Counted from the first letter of the stretch, positions 43,865 to 52,569 are shown. The stretch: DNA of 64,000 nt from Clostridia bacterium (GCA_017428635.1 JAFRQK010000007.1:31900-95899), one strand, 5' to 3'. A program made the numbers and translations. Notes: generated by a model from the letters alone, not told the origin.

Positions 43865-44155
43865 TTATTTGGAGTTCGCGTCCGCGTTCTCCGGAAGAGT
43901 ATCTTCGACGATCCTGAACTCGCCGTCGGTCAGAAGTTCCACGGCGCTCTGTACGGGTTTTTCGTCCTTGAACTCGTCGCTTACGAGAACGGGGATCGGT
44001 TTGTCGAGGTCTCTGCCCTCGACTCTTTCCTCAAGCTCTTTCTGGAGGATGAAATCGTCGGTTATCATTCTTGCGCATTTCGCCGTTGCGATGACGAGCT
44101 CGTATCTGTTGATACCCTTTTCCTCGGCGAATTTGTTGATCTCGGTGTTGTTCAT
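43865..44155 (-). CDS. rpoZ: RNA polymerase omega subunit RpoZ
   Basis: 96 aa. 'GINRYELVIATAKCARMI' and 'KPVQSAVELLTDGEFRI' match omega (Rpb6 fold), which helps assemble RNA polymerase. Located directly after gmk, as in most Firmicutes; GGAGAAAG precedes the ATG. Confidence 0.93.
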   Translation of the reverse strand: MNNTEINKFAEEKGINRYELVIATAKCARMITDDFILQKELEERVEGRDLDKPIPVLVSDEFKDEKPVQSAVELLTDGEFRIVEDTLPENADANSK

Positions 44156-44179
44156 TTCTTTCTCCTCTTTCAGAATGTT

Positions 44180-44812
44180 TTATTTGAGTATCGCGTCAAG
44201 GCCGTCGATATATTCGCTGACGTATTCGGCGCGCCTTGACGAGCGGTTGTGCTCTGCTTCCATTATCTTCATCACGAGTTCGGCGCACTCCTTGGCGCGA
44301 CCCGTCTCGTTCGTTACGAAGTAGTCGTATCTGCCGGCGGCCCTCAGTTCGTCTTTCGCGCGCGTCAGGCGGCGGCGTACGGATTCCTCCGTCTCGGTAC
44401 CGCGTCCGCGGAGGCGTCTTTCGAGCTCGGCGGCCCCCGGCGCGGCGAGCATAACCGTTACGACTCTGTCGCCGATAAGTTTTTTGACCTGCATCGCGCC
44501 CTCGACCTCGATCTCGAGGATCACGTCGAGTCCCTCGCCCGTTATTCGTTCGACCTCCGATCTCATCGTTCCGTAGAGGTTTGAACAGTATTCGGTGTGT
44601 TCGACGATCTCTCCCGTTCTCAGGAGCTCCTCGAATTTCTCACGGGTGATGAAGTGATAGCTCACTCCGTCGGTCTCGCCGGGACGCGGATCTCTCGTCG
44701 TCGCGGACACGGAGACGCCGACGCTTTTCGTTCTGCTCCTTATGATGTTCACGACGGTCCCTTTGCCGGAGCCGGCGGGCCCCGAGATGATGAAAATAAG
44801 TCCCTTTCTCAT
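44180..44812 (-). CDS. gmk: Guanylate kinase
   Basis: GMP to GDP phosphorylation. P-loop 'ISGPAGSGKGTVV', GMP-binding 'SATTRDPRPGETDGVSYHFI' and 'EYCSNLYGT' region. 210 aa. 17 nt after remA and 25 nt before rpoZ. Confidence 0.97.
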   Translation of the reverse strand: MRKGLIFIISGPAGSGKGTVVNIIRSRTKSVGVSVSATTRDPRPGETDGVSYHFITREKFEELLRTGEIVEHTEYCSNLYGTMRSEVERITGEGLDVILEIEVEGAMQVKKLIGDRVVTVMLAAPGAAELERRLRGRGTETEESVRRRLTRAKDELRAAGRYDYFVTNETGRAKECAELVMKIMEAEHNRSSRRAEYVSEYIDGLDAILK

Positions 44813-44828
44813 ATCAGACGTCCTCCGG

Positions 44829-45077
44829 TCACGCCGTCTCGTCCGTGGCGTTCATTCTTCCGGCGACCGTCTCGGTCTGCATCGCCGACAGGATAACGTG
44901 GTCGCTGTCCGTGATGATCACGCACCTCGTTTTTCTTCCGCAGGTGCAGTCGATGGCGCGTCCCGCGGCGCGGGCGTCCTGAACGAGCCTTTTCGACGGG
45001 GCGGCGTCCGACGATATCACTGCGACGACCCTGTCAAAATTCACCATGTTGTTGTATCCGACGTTTATAAGTTTCAT
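44829..45077 (-). CDS. remA: Extracellular matrix regulator RemA (DUF370)
   Basis: 82-aa DNA-binding regulator family known in Bacillus to activate biofilm matrix genes. '[29 protein letters not shown]' and '[26 protein letters not shown]' are characteristic. Conserved position between yicC and gmk. The polysaccharide cluster at 49.4 kb would be a natural target, but that is speculation. Confidence 0.92.
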   Translation of the reverse strand: MKLINVGYNNMVNFDRVVAVISSDAAPSKRLVQDARAAGRAIDCTCGRKTRCVIITDSDHVILSAMQTETVAGRMNATDETA

Positions 45078-45087
45078 ATCCGACCCC

Positions 45088-45987
45088 TTATTCGATGTTC
45101 TGGATCTGTTCTCTTATCTTTTCGAGTTCCGCCTTGACGTCGACGACGAGCTTCGCGATCTCGAGGTCGCCCGACTTCGAGCCGATCGTGTTCGTCTCCC
45201 TGTTGATCTCCTGAAGCATGAAATCGAGTTTTCTGCCTACGGGGACGTCCTCGCGCGCCGTCTCTTCGAACGCGTCGAAGTGGGACGACAGTCTGACGAG
45301 TTCCTCGTCGATCGAGGCGCGGTCCGCGAAGATCGCCGCCTCGGTGAGGATGCGCTGTTCGGCGATCTCGATATCGAAACTGTCGAGGAGCTGACGGATC
45401 CTCTCGGTGAGTTTTTCGGGATATTCTGCGATGTTGCGCTCGGAGAGTTCCTTGATCTTCGCCGTGACTGAGCGGAGCCCTTCGAGTTTCGATACGATGT
45501 CCGCCATAAGAGCCTCGCCCTCGCGCTGTCTTGCCTCGAGGAACGCCTCCGTCGCGGGAGCGAGAGCCGTGAGGAGATCCGCCCAGTCGCGGTCGGCGTC
45601 TTCCTCGGCGCGGCAGACCTTGAAAAGATCTCTGTTCTGCGCAACCGTCATAACGGAGATATCGTCCCTCAGGCCGAACTCGTCGCGCAGCGCGTACAGA
45701 GCCGCGATATACGACTTCGCCGCGCCGGCGTCGAGGCGGACGGACGTCTCTCTGTCCGCGATCACGTCGAGCGTCACGAAGACTTCGATCTTGCCGCGCG
45801 AGACCCCTTTCTCGGAGAGGTACGATTTGACTTTTTCCTCGAGATGCGAGAGCGATCTCGGGAGTTTGACGGAGCAGTCGAAGTACCGGCTGTTCACGCT
45901 TTTTATCTCGACGGTGATATCTCTGGCGCCGTCGGGAGAAGTGCGGCGCGCGCGTCCGAACGCCGTCATGCTTTTGCTCATTTTCAT
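45088..45987 (-). CDS. yicC: YicC/YloC family endoribonuclease
   Basis: 299 aa. The N-terminal 'SMTAFGRA' and '[17 protein letters not shown]', and C-terminal '[22 protein letters not shown]' are the family signatures; YicC members degrade RNA. Start chosen at 45987 (ATGAAAATGAGC), after GGGAAAG; the frame extends 15 codons further without homology. First gene of the 13-gene housekeeping cluster. Confidence 0.92.
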   Translation of the reverse strand: MKMSKSMTAFGRARRTSPDGARDITVEIKSVNSRYFDCSVKLPRSLSHLEEKVKSYLSEKGVSRGKIEVFVTLDVIADRETSVRLDAGAAKSYIAALYALRDEFGLRDDISVMTVAQNRDLFKVCRAEEDADRDWADLLTALAPATEAFLEARQREGEALMADIVSKLEGLRSVTAKIKELSERNIAEYPEKLTERIRQLLDSFDIEIAEQRILTEAAIFADRASIDEELVRLSSHFDAFEETAREDVPVGRKLDFMLQEINRETNTIGSKSGDLEIAKLVVDVKAELEKIREQIQNIE

Positions 45988-46066
45988 CACACTTTCCCGC
46001 CGCGTTTTCGCTGCGCGGCGACAGTCGTTCATTAAGATGGAAACACTACACCATTTTATCTTTATA

Positions 46067-46096
46067 ATTATACAATACGGCTTTTCCGATTGTCAA
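46067..46096 (-). promoter_or_regulatory. Sigma-A promoter of yicC-rsgA cluster
   Basis: Minus-strand -35 TTGACA (46096-46091), 18-nt spacer, -10 TATAAT (46072-46067); leader about 75 nt. Confidence 0.87.
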
Positions 46097-46167
46097 GTGC
46101 GGCGGACGAATATTAAAGGGCGTATGGGAGAAGATAAAAGAGAAAAACGGAGAACGAGGGAGAAAAA

Positions 46168-46896
46168 ATGAGAGAAGGGCTCTATCTCGAATCGGTCGGG
46201 GACGCCTCGCTTTCTCTTCCGCGCGGGGGGTTTTTTTCGAGCCGCGCGGAAAAAGGATACGCGGCTTTTGACGGTACGGCTCCGGACGGCACGGAGTACG
46301 TAACGATGACGGATTACGATCCGGAGGAGGCGGGCAGCCTCGCCGCGGCTTTGTCCCGGGAACTCGGACTGTTTCTCGACCGCGTCCGGGTCGGCGTCCC
46401 GCGTTCCGTCCTCGTCGCGGGGATCGGAAACGAAAGAGTCGAGGCGGACTCCCTCGGGCCGCTCGTGTCGGAACGGATCGAAGTCGGCGAAAGACCGAAC
46501 GGGGTCCGCGTTTTTTCCTTCGCTCCCGGGGTTCCGGAGGCGACGGGGATGGATACCGAAAGAATCGTACCCGCCGTCGCGCGTCTCGTCGGCGCGGATC
46601 TGCTCGTCGCCGTCGATTCGCTCGCCGCGCTGTCGCCCGGACGGCTTTGCCGCGCGGTGCAGATAAGCGGCGGGGCGAGACCGGGATCGGCCGTCGGGAA
46701 AAACGCAGGCGCGATCGGAGAGGAGGCGGCGGGATGTCCGGTCGTCACGGTCGGGGTCCCGACGGCGGTCAGGGGACGGCTGTCGCGAGGCGAGGACGGG
46801 GCGGAGGGGCTTTTCACAACGTGCGGGATCGGACAGACGGTCGTCCTGCACGCGGACGCGATCGCCGCCGCGATCAATTTCCGTTTCGGGTCATAA
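46168..46896 (+). CDS. gpr: Spore germination protease GPR (short form)
   Basis: Aspartic-type protease that degrades small acid-soluble spore proteins at germination. Family motifs: 'VAGIGNERVEADSLGP' (first catalytic Asp region), 'FAPGVPEATGMDTERIV', 'LVAVDSLAAL' (second Asp) and 'ISGGARPGSAVGKN'. At 242 aa it lacks most of the propeptide and the about 110-residue C-terminal part of the 370-aa Bacillus enzyme. Adjacent spoIIP supports the call. No clear forespore promoter could be assigned in 46097-46167. Confidence 0.88.
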   Translation: MREGLYLESVGDASLSLPRGGFFSSRAEKGYAAFDGTAPDGTEYVTMTDYDPEEAGSLAAALSRELGLFLDRVRVGVPRSVLVAGIGNERVEADSLGPLVSERIEVGERPNGVRVFSFAPGVPEATGMDTERIVPAVARLVGADLLVAVDSLAALSPGRLCRAVQISGGARPGSAVGKNAGAIGEEAAGCPVVTVGVPTAVRGRLSRGEDGAEGLFTTCGIGQTVVLHADAIAAAINFRFGS

Positions 46897-46961
46897 TTCG
46901 TCCCCTCCCCGAATATATTCTTAAATGATATTACGTTCTAAGACCGCGTGGGAGGCGCAGA

Positions 46962-48251
46962 ATGGACAAGCTGAAAGAAAAGGAAGAGACCGCCCTTCCC
47001 GTTCCCGCCGGGGAGGAGGTATCGGACGGCGCATTTAACTTCGGAACGGAAGAAAAGCCCGCGAAGATCACGCCGGATACCGTCCCTTTCCCGGACGGCA
47101 GCCCGCCGCCCGACGCCGCGTCCGTCGATCGCCCTTCGGTGAGGGGCGGATTCGGCAGGTACATATTTCTGTTCGTCTGCGCCGCCCTCGGCGCGTTCGC
47201 CGTTTTCGCCGTCGCGGCGGGGTTGGGCGACGCTTTGGGAAGGACCGGGATCACGCTTCCCACGCTCCTTTACGGCGAGGTGGTGAATTCGGGTCTTTCT
47301 GAGATACCGAAAAACGGAGACGGCGTTATTCTGACGGGCCGCGTAAGAGTTCCCGCCGCTCCGCCCGTGGCGGAGGACGGGACCGGCGAAAAGCCGGGCG
47401 CGCTCGAGGCGGAAGGCGAGGAAGCGGGAGACGGCGGGACGGTACCGGAGGATGCCGAGGAGCTGCCGATAAGATCCGTCGATCTGTCGGCGGCGGACGC
47501 GCTCGGGGTGATAAACGAAACGGACTTTTCGCCCGATCTGCGCGCGATCGCGGAAAAGGAGAGGGCGATACCTGCGGCGGCCGAACTGTATGCTGAATAC
47601 GGAGACGGCGCGCCGCTCGTTCTGATCGTGCACACGCACGGGACGGAGAGTTATTCGCCGGACGGCGCCGAGGAGTATTCGTCCTCGGATGCGTTCAGGT
47701 CGCTCGATCCGGAGCAGGGAGTGGTCGCGGTCGGCGAGACGGTGAGAGGGATCCTTGAGGAGCGCGGGGTCGGCGCGATCCACTGCACCTCGATGTTCGA
47801 CGCCGCCGATTTCTCTTCCGCGTACGCCTCGTCGGGCGCGGAGGTCGCGCGTATCCTCGAGGCGCATCCTTCCGTGAGATACGTTCTCGATATCCACCGC
47901 GACGCCCTGATAACCGCAAAGGGGGAGAACCTGCGCCCGGCGGTCAAGACGGATGAAGGCGACGCGGCGCAGATCATGATCGTCGTCGGAACGGACGGCG
48001 CGGGAGCGGACCACCTGGGATGGGAGGACAATCTCTCCCTCGCTCTCAAAGTGCAGGAGGGCGTCCTTGAAGCATGCCCGGGGCTGATGAGGTCGGTCGA
48101 TCTGAGGCGGGAATCGTTCAACCAGCAGCTCTCCCCGGGGTCGCTCCTGATCGAGGCGGGAGCCGCCGCAAACAGCCTTTCCGAGGCGAAACGCGCCGCC
48201 GCGATCTTCGCCGGCGTTTTCGCGGATACCGTCCTCGGAAAACAAAGATAA
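46962..48251 (+). CDS. spoIIP: Stage II sporulation protein SpoIIP
   Basis: 429-aa membrane-anchored amidase/endopeptidase driving engulfment. One TM segment (about 63-85) follows an acidic cytosolic N-terminus; a Glu/Gly/Asp-rich linker leads to the catalytic domain with 'VLIVHTHGTESYSPDG' (His and Glu zinc ligands), 'VRYVLDIHRDAL' and 'LLIEAGAAANSLSEAKRA'. GGGAGG precedes the ATG. The gpr-spoIIP order matches many endospore formers. Confidence 0.93.
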   Translation: MDKLKEKEETALPVPAGEEVSDGAFNFGTEEKPAKITPDTVPFPDGSPPPDAASVDRPSVRGGFGRYIFLFVCAALGAFAVFAVAAGLGDALGRTGITLPTLLYGEVVNSGLSEIPKNGDGVILTGRVRVPAAPPVAEDGTGEKPGALEAEGEEAGDGGTVPEDAEELPIRSVDLSAADALGVINETDFSPDLRAIAEKERAIPAAAELYAEYGDGAPLVLIVHTHGTESYSPDGAEEYSSSDAFRSLDPEQGVVAVGETVRGILEERGVGAIHCTSMFDAADFSSAYASSGAEVARILEAHPSVRYVLDIHRDALITAKGENLRPAVKTDEGDAAQIMIVVGTDGAGADHLGWEDNLSLALKVQEGVLEACPGLMRSVDLRRESFNQQLSPGSLLIEAGAAANSLSEAKRAAAIFAGVFADTVLGKQR

Positions 48252-48276
48252 AAAAGGGCGCGCGATCCGAAACCGA

Positions 48277-48305
48277 TTGACACGGGCGGCGATATTTGGT
48301 ATCAT
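48277..48305 (+). promoter_or_regulatory. Promoter of nucleoside hydrolase gene
   Basis: -35 TTGACA (48277-48282), 17-nt spacer, -10 TATCAT (48300-48305). Confidence 0.8.
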
Positions 48306-48358
48306 ATTGAAGGGGGCGAAAGACCCCGAAAAAGGATGATCACGAAAGGATCGCGTAA

Positions 48359-49264
48359 ATGGAACTTGAAAAAATACTTGAAGACGTCAGATCGAAAAGA
48401 ATAAAGATAGTTATCGTCGATTCCGACACGTTCAACGAGATGGACGACCAGTACGCCATCGCGTACGCCATCGGCTCGGACAAGATGGAGGTCATCGCGC
48501 TCAACGCCGCTCCGTTCTACAACGACAGGAGCTCGAGCTTCGGCGACGGCATGGAGAAAAGCTACGAGGAGATCCTGCGCGTTCTCGATCATATAGAAAA
48601 AGTCGGTCAGTATCCCGTTTACAAGGGCTCGCCGACGAGGATCGACGACGATCCGGAATTCCGTCCGGTCGACAGCCCCGCCGCCCGCGCGATCATCGAC
48701 GCCGCGCACAAATACGACGAGATCGTCTACGTCCTCACGACGGGCGCCTGCACGAACGTCACCTCCGCCGTCATGCTCGATCCTTCGATCAGGGAGAATA
48801 TCTGCGTGATCTGGCTCGGCGGCCACTGCCTCGATTTCCCGGATCTCGGCGAGTTCAACCTCGCGCAGGATTACGCCGCGGGTCAGATCCTCATCAACAC
48901 CGACGTTCCGCTGATCATGCTGCCCGCGTGCGATCACGGCACTTCCGCCCTCGTCGCCCGCCTGCCCGACATGCAGGGGATCAAGGGCGACTCCCGCGCG
49001 TGCGTTTTCTTCAGGGAGACGCTCCCGGAGGAGTTCAACGGCGACTATTACGAGAACGGATGGGAGAGGGTCATCTGGGACATCGCCGCGCCGGGCGTCA
49101 TCGCCGTTCCCGAGGCGTACGAATTCTCGATCATTCCCGCGCCGATCTTCGGAGACGACAGAACGTACGCGTTCGACAGAACGAGACACAAGATCATATA
49201 TATGGATAAGGTAGACCGCGACATCGTTCTGGGCGACACTTTCGCCGCCATCGGGACGCTCTGA
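48359..49264 (+). CDS. Nucleoside hydrolase-like protein
   Basis: 301 aa, N-ribohydrolase fold. The calcium/ribose site at the N-terminus reads 'IVDSDTFNEMDDQYA': Asp residues spaced two residues further apart than in the classical DTDPGxDD loop, as in the 'NEIDDQ' subgroup. 'VLTTGACTNVTSAVMLDP' and 'IWLGGHCLDFPDLGEFNLAQDYAAG' are the second half of the active site (N and D ligands). Base specificity is unknown. Single gene with own promoter and terminator. Confidence 0.85.
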   Translation: MELEKILEDVRSKRIKIVIVDSDTFNEMDDQYAIAYAIGSDKMEVIALNAAPFYNDRSSSFGDGMEKSYEEILRVLDHIEKVGQYPVYKGSPTRIDDDPEFRPVDSPAARAIIDAAHKYDEIVYVLTTGACTNVTSAVMLDPSIRENICVIWLGGHCLDFPDLGEFNLAQDYAAGQILINTDVPLIMLPACDHGTSALVARLPDMQGIKGDSRACVFFRETLPEEFNGDYYENGWERVIWDIAAPGVIAVPEAYEFSIIPAPIFGDDRTYAFDRTRHKIIYMDKVDRDIVLGDTFAAIGTL

Positions 49265-49278
49265 TACGCTTTTCCCGG

Positions 49279-49308
49279 ACCGCCCGCGCAGCCGCGCGGG
49301 CGGTTTTT
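49279..49308 (+). terminator. Terminator of nucleoside hydrolase gene
   Basis: ACCGCCCGCG-CAGC-CGCGCGGGCGGT-type stem followed by TTTTTTG. Confidence 0.88.
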
Positions 49309-49396
49309 TGCCGTTTCCGGAACGCGTATATCCGCGTTTTTAACAAAACTAAACAAAAAAGCGAAAAGTAACATACGGTAAATCGTCGAAAAGCAG

Positions 49397-49425
49397 TTGA
49401 CACCGTGAAATCGATGTGGTATAAT
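49397..49425 (+). promoter_or_regulatory. Sigma-A promoter of the polysaccharide regulation cluster
   Basis: -35 TTGACA (49397-49402), 17-nt spacer, -10 TATAAT (49420-49425); perfect hexamers, leader about 75 nt to the Wzz-type gene. Confidence 0.88.
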
Positions 49426-49507
49426 CTGTAGGTGTATCGGTATGCCCATTTGTAAAAATCTGCGACGTCCGGCCCCGTAAAACGGTGTGCGGCGGAGGAG
49501 TGTAGTC

Positions 49508-50326
49508 TTGGACAGAAACGTAAAAGCTGAAGAAGTTAACGCCCGTACGGGCGTGAAAGAAATAGACGTCTTCAAGCTCCTCGGAGCGTTTTTGAAGAAC
49601 ATCTGGATCATCGTCATCGTATCCGTTCTCTGCGCGGCGATCGCATTTGCTTACGCGTATTTCTTCATCACCCCGACGTATCAGTCGAGCGCGATGATGT
49701 ACGTCAACAACGGAGCGTTTTCGGTGGGCAAGACGTCGTTCAACCTTTCGGACCTCACGGCGTCGAAAAATCTGGTCGACACCTATATCGTAATCCTTAA
49801 GTCGAGACAGACGCTTGAGTCCGTGGCTGAAAGGGCAGGCGTTAAGATCTCATATAAGAAACTCAGTTCCATGGTTTCCGCCGCCGCGGTGAACTCTACC
49901 GAAGTTTTCCGCGTGACGGTCACGGACACCGATCCCGAGAGAGCGACGCTTATCGCCAACTCAATCGCTGAGGTGCTCCCCGAAAGAGTGGAGGAGATCA
50001 TCGGCGGAAGTTCGGTCAAAGTAGTCGACAGCGCGGTCGTCCCGTCCGGGAAGTACGCGCCCAGCCTTACGAAATACACGCTGATCGGTCTGGTCATCGG
50101 TTTGGTCGCGACTCTTGCCGTCATCGTCGTAATAGAACTCCTTGACGATCAGGTGAGAGACGAATCGTTCCTTACGCAGGGCTTCAACCTGCCGGTGCTG
50201 GCGTCGATCCCGGACCTCAACGCAAACGTGAGCGGAAAGGCGTACAAGTACGGCAAGTACGGGACGAACCGCCGCCCGTACTATGCAAACGCGTCGAAGG
50301 GAGGAACGGCAGATGGCGACAAGTAA
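49508..50326 (+). CDS. Wzz/YveK-type chain-length determinant and kinase activator
   Basis: 272-aa membrane protein with TM segments about 30-50 and 193-215 flanking an extracellular Wzz domain, and a short cytosolic tail. The proline-poor second TM border 'VVPSGKYAPSLTKYTLIGLVIGLV' is typical. I start at TTG 49508, 7 nt after GGAGGAG; a GTG 21 nt upstream lacks a site. The tail carries Tyr246, 248, 251, 258 and 259 ('YKYGKYGTNRRPYY'). In Gram-positives this protein activates the separate tyrosine kinase encoded next, whose start overlaps by 14 nt. Confidence 0.9.
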   Translation: MDRNVKAEEVNARTGVKEIDVFKLLGAFLKNIWIIVIVSVLCAAIAFAYAYFFITPTYQSSAMMYVNNGAFSVGKTSFNLSDLTASKNLVDTYIVILKSRQTLESVAERAGVKISYKKLSSMVSAAAVNSTEVFRVTVTDTDPERATLIANSIAEVLPERVEEIIGGSSVKVVDSAVVPSGKYAPSLTKYTLIGLVIGLVATLAVIVVIELLDDQVRDESFLTQGFNLPVLASIPDLNANVSGKAYKYGKYGTNRRPYYANASKGGTADGDK

Positions 50327-51131
50327 ATACGCGGCGGCTGTTTCTCTCGGCAACGACGATCATGCCGTATTCGGAAAGAATCTCGGCTTTGCCGCTTCCG
50401 AGGCGTACAGACTTCTCAGAACGAACCTCATGTTCTCTCTTCCGACCGACGCGGAACATAAATGCCGCGTGATCGGTCTCACGAGCGCGAACGCCGGAGA
50501 GGGCAAGAGCACCACGGCGCTCAATCTTGCTTATATGCTTGCAGAGGCGCATCAGCAGACGATCCTCGTCGAGGCCGATATGCGTCTTCCCACCATATCC
50601 AAAAGACTCGGGCTCAAGCAGTCCCCGGGCCTTTCGAACGTTCTTGTCGGGCTGACCTCGAAAGTCATCGCCCAGCCTTCGGGGATCGAAGATCTTCTGA
50701 AGGTCATCTCCTCGGGAGATATCCCGCCGAACCCGTCCGAACTTCTCGGATCTGCGAAAATGAAGACGCTGATCGACGTTCTTTCCAAAAACGCCGATTT
50801 CATCGTGATCGACCTGCCTCCCATCAACGAGGTCGCCGACGCGCTCGTCGTCTCGCAGTTCGTCGACGGTATGCTCATGATCGTCAGACAGGGATATGCG
50901 AGCCGCCACGCGGTGATCGAGGCGATGAAGCAGCTTGAGCACGCCAACGCGAAAGTCCTCGGTTTTGTCGTTACCGGCTCCGAGAATTTCGTAAAAGGCA
51001 AATACAAGTATAAGAAATACGGCAAGTACGGTAAGTACGGCAAGTACGGAAAGTACGGCCACAGCCACAGTTACGGCTACGCTCAGGCGGTCGCCGAAGA
51101 GAATTCGGGGCAGGTGGACATAGAGTTATGA
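50313..51131 (+). CDS. Bacterial tyrosine kinase (CpsD/CapB/PtkA family)
   Basis: 272-aa cytosolic BY-kinase controlling exopolysaccharide assembly. Walker A 'ANAGEGKSTTALNLAY', Walker A' 'ILVEADMRLPTIS', Walker B 'FIVIDLPPI'. The C-terminal autophosphorylation tail (230-256) has nine Tyr, with five tandem KYG units (235-249). Start at ATG 50313 after GGAGG, overlapping the Wzz-type gene. The phosphatase gene follows with 4-nt overlap. Confidence 0.94.
   Translation: MATSKYAAAVSLGNDDHAVFGKNLGFAASEAYRLLRTNLMFSLPTDAEHKCRVIGLTSANAGEGKSTTALNLAYMLAEAHQQTILVEADMRLPTISKRLGLKQSPGLSNVLVGLTSKVIAQPSGIEDLLKVISSGDIPPNPSELLGSAKMKTLIDVLSKNADFIVIDLPPINEVADALVVSQFVDGMLMIVRQGYASRHAVIEAMKQLEHANAKVLGFVVTGSENFVKGKYKYKKYGKYGKYGKYGKYGHSHSYGYAQAVAEENSGQVDIEL
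51015..51059 (+). repeat. In-frame 9-bp tandem repeat (five KYG units)
   Basis: Five copies of AARTACGGN within the kinase tail; each unit encodes Lys-Tyr-Gly. Copy-number change would alter the number of tyrosines without a frameshift. Confidence 0.9.
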
Positions 51132-51817
51132 TCGATTTTCATTCTCATGTTCTGCCCGGGATCGACGACGGCAGCCGTGATACGGATGAAAGTCTCAAAC
51201 TCTTGAAGATGTGCTCCGAACAGGGAGTCACCAAAATTGCGGCAACCCCTCATTTTTATCCTAACGACGACACGCCCGAGAGATTTCTGAGGCGGCGTAA
51301 CGAAGCGGCGCTCCGCTTGAAAGAGCGTCTGTTCGACGGCGCGCCGGAGATAATCCTCGGAGCTGAAGTTTATTATTTCTCAGGCATCAGCACAAACGAA
51401 TCCGTCGGTCAGCTTCGTCTCGGGAACACCGGGATCCTTCTGCTCGAGATGCCTTTCGCAAAATGGTCTCCGTCGATGGTGTCGGAGATACTCGATCTTC
51501 ACGGAAGAAACGGTATAACCGTTATGATGGCGCATATAGAGCGTTATCTCGGTTTTCAGAGCGCGGACGTCTGGGATTCGCTTTTGAAGCACGGCGTCAT
51601 AATGCAGTCCAACGCCGGATTTTTCACCGACTGGAGGACGAAAAGGCGCGCGCTCAAGATGCTCCGTTCCGGGAGGATACACGTTCTCGGTTCCGACTGT
51701 CACAACACGAAAGACAGAACGGAGAACATGGGCAAAGCCTATGAGATTCTTAACGGACGGGACAGAGAATATCTTAAAGATAACGAAGAATACATAATCA
51801 GGATCGGCGTGAAATAA
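51128..51817 (+). CDS. Tyrosine-protein phosphatase, PHP type (CpsB/YwqE family)
   Basis: 229-aa metal-dependent phosphatase that dephosphorylates the BY-kinase. PHP motifs: 'IDFHSHVLPGIDDGSRD', 'ATPHFYP', 'LGAEVYY', 'MAHIERY' and 'VLGSDCHNTKDR'. Overlaps the kinase gene by 4 nt, the usual order in Gram-positive capsule loci. Confidence 0.94.
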   Translation: MIDFHSHVLPGIDDGSRDTDESLKLLKMCSEQGVTKIAATPHFYPNDDTPERFLRRRNEAALRLKERLFDGAPEIILGAEVYYFSGISTNESVGQLRLGNTGILLLEMPFAKWSPSMVSEILDLHGRNGITVMMAHIERYLGFQSADVWDSLLKHGVIMQSNAGFFTDWRTKRRALKMLRSGRIHVLGSDCHNTKDRTENMGKAYEILNGRDREYLKDNEEYIIRIGVK

Positions 51818-51870
51818 AGCGCCGCGGGATCCTCCGGAGCCGAGGGCTCCCCGTAAGTTCGCTGTTTCAT

Positions 51871-51891
51871 CCGCACGGCCCTGCCGTACGG
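51871..51891 (+). other. Hairpin upstream of surface protein gene
   Basis: CCGCACGG-CCCTG-CCGTACGG with one mismatch, 34 nt before the next ATG. The 107-nt gap also has GGAGCC-GAG-GGCTCC (51837-51851). I see no clean promoter here, so these may end the upstream transcript only partially. Confidence 0.4.
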
Positions 51892-51924
51892 TTTGAGATA
51901 GAATAATAAAGAAAGGAGGAAAAC

Positions 51925-52563
51925 ATGATGAAGAGATTCATTACGGTCGCTATCGCAATTCTCCTCATCGCCCTCATGGTTGTTCCCGCGTTTGCAGCCG
52001 GAAGCGCTTCCCCGGACGACATTCTGCATGTTGAATCGAAGGATAAACTTCCCAATGCATCCGACAAGGACGCTCCCGTACGCGTTTTTGTCGATGACGA
52101 GAATAAGATCTATGTGAAGGCCGATGACTTTAACGCGTACTTCCCCGAGGACGAGATGCCTACCGCAAAGTACAACCTGATCAAGAAGGTTGATCCTTGG
52201 ACCAAGGGAACGGACGGAGACGCTCTGTACGCTTCCGATGCACCCTTCGAGAAATTTGTCGCTGTTTACATCGACAAGGACCTCGTTGATGCAGCGAACT
52301 ACACGGCAGCTTCCGGATCCACCGAAGTCACGTTCAAGAAGGCATACATGGAAACCCTGAGCGTGAGCGAGCATCAGATCGTTATCCTGTCGAATGACGG
52401 GTATGCCAAGGGCACATTCAACGTCGTTGCTGGCAGTGGAAACCATCAGACCGGAGATAACTCCAACACCTTTATGTGGGTTGCCATCAGCCTCGTTTCT
52501 CTTGGCGCGATCGGCGTAGTTGCGTTTGCGCTTACTAAGAAACGTAAGTCTGCTGAGAACTGA
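51925..52563 (+). CDS. Secreted protein with sortase B-like sorting signal
   Basis: 212 aa. Signal peptide (about 1-25, 'VPAFAAGS'), an about 145-residue extracellular domain I do not recognise (Tyr/Asp/Lys rich, probably beta), then sorting motif NHQTGD (173-178), a TM segment (about 184-203) and positive tail 'KKRKSAEN'. The motif resembles the sortase B consensus NPQTN with changes at positions 2 and 5, and also TGD of class-D-type signals. A sortase B gene follows. Strong site AAAGGAGG; codon use is less G/C-biased than neighbours, suggesting abundance. Two Met start the frame; the first is used here. Confidence 0.8.
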   Translation: MMKRFITVAIAILLIALMVVPAFAAGSASPDDILHVESKDKLPNASDKDAPVRVFVDDENKIYVKADDFNAYFPEDEMPTAKYNLIKKVDPWTKGTDGDALYASDAPFEKFVAVYIDKDLVDAANYTAASGSTEVTFKKAYMETLSVSEHQIVILSNDGYAKGTFNVVAGSGNHQTGDNSNTFMWVAISLVSLGAIGVVAFALTKKRKSAEN

Positions 52564-52569
52564 CCAAAC

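Noticed and set aside
51015-51059. Short tandem repeats as a possible CRISPR-like array
   Set aside because: The 9-bp units are in frame inside the kinase gene, with no spacers and no cas genes.
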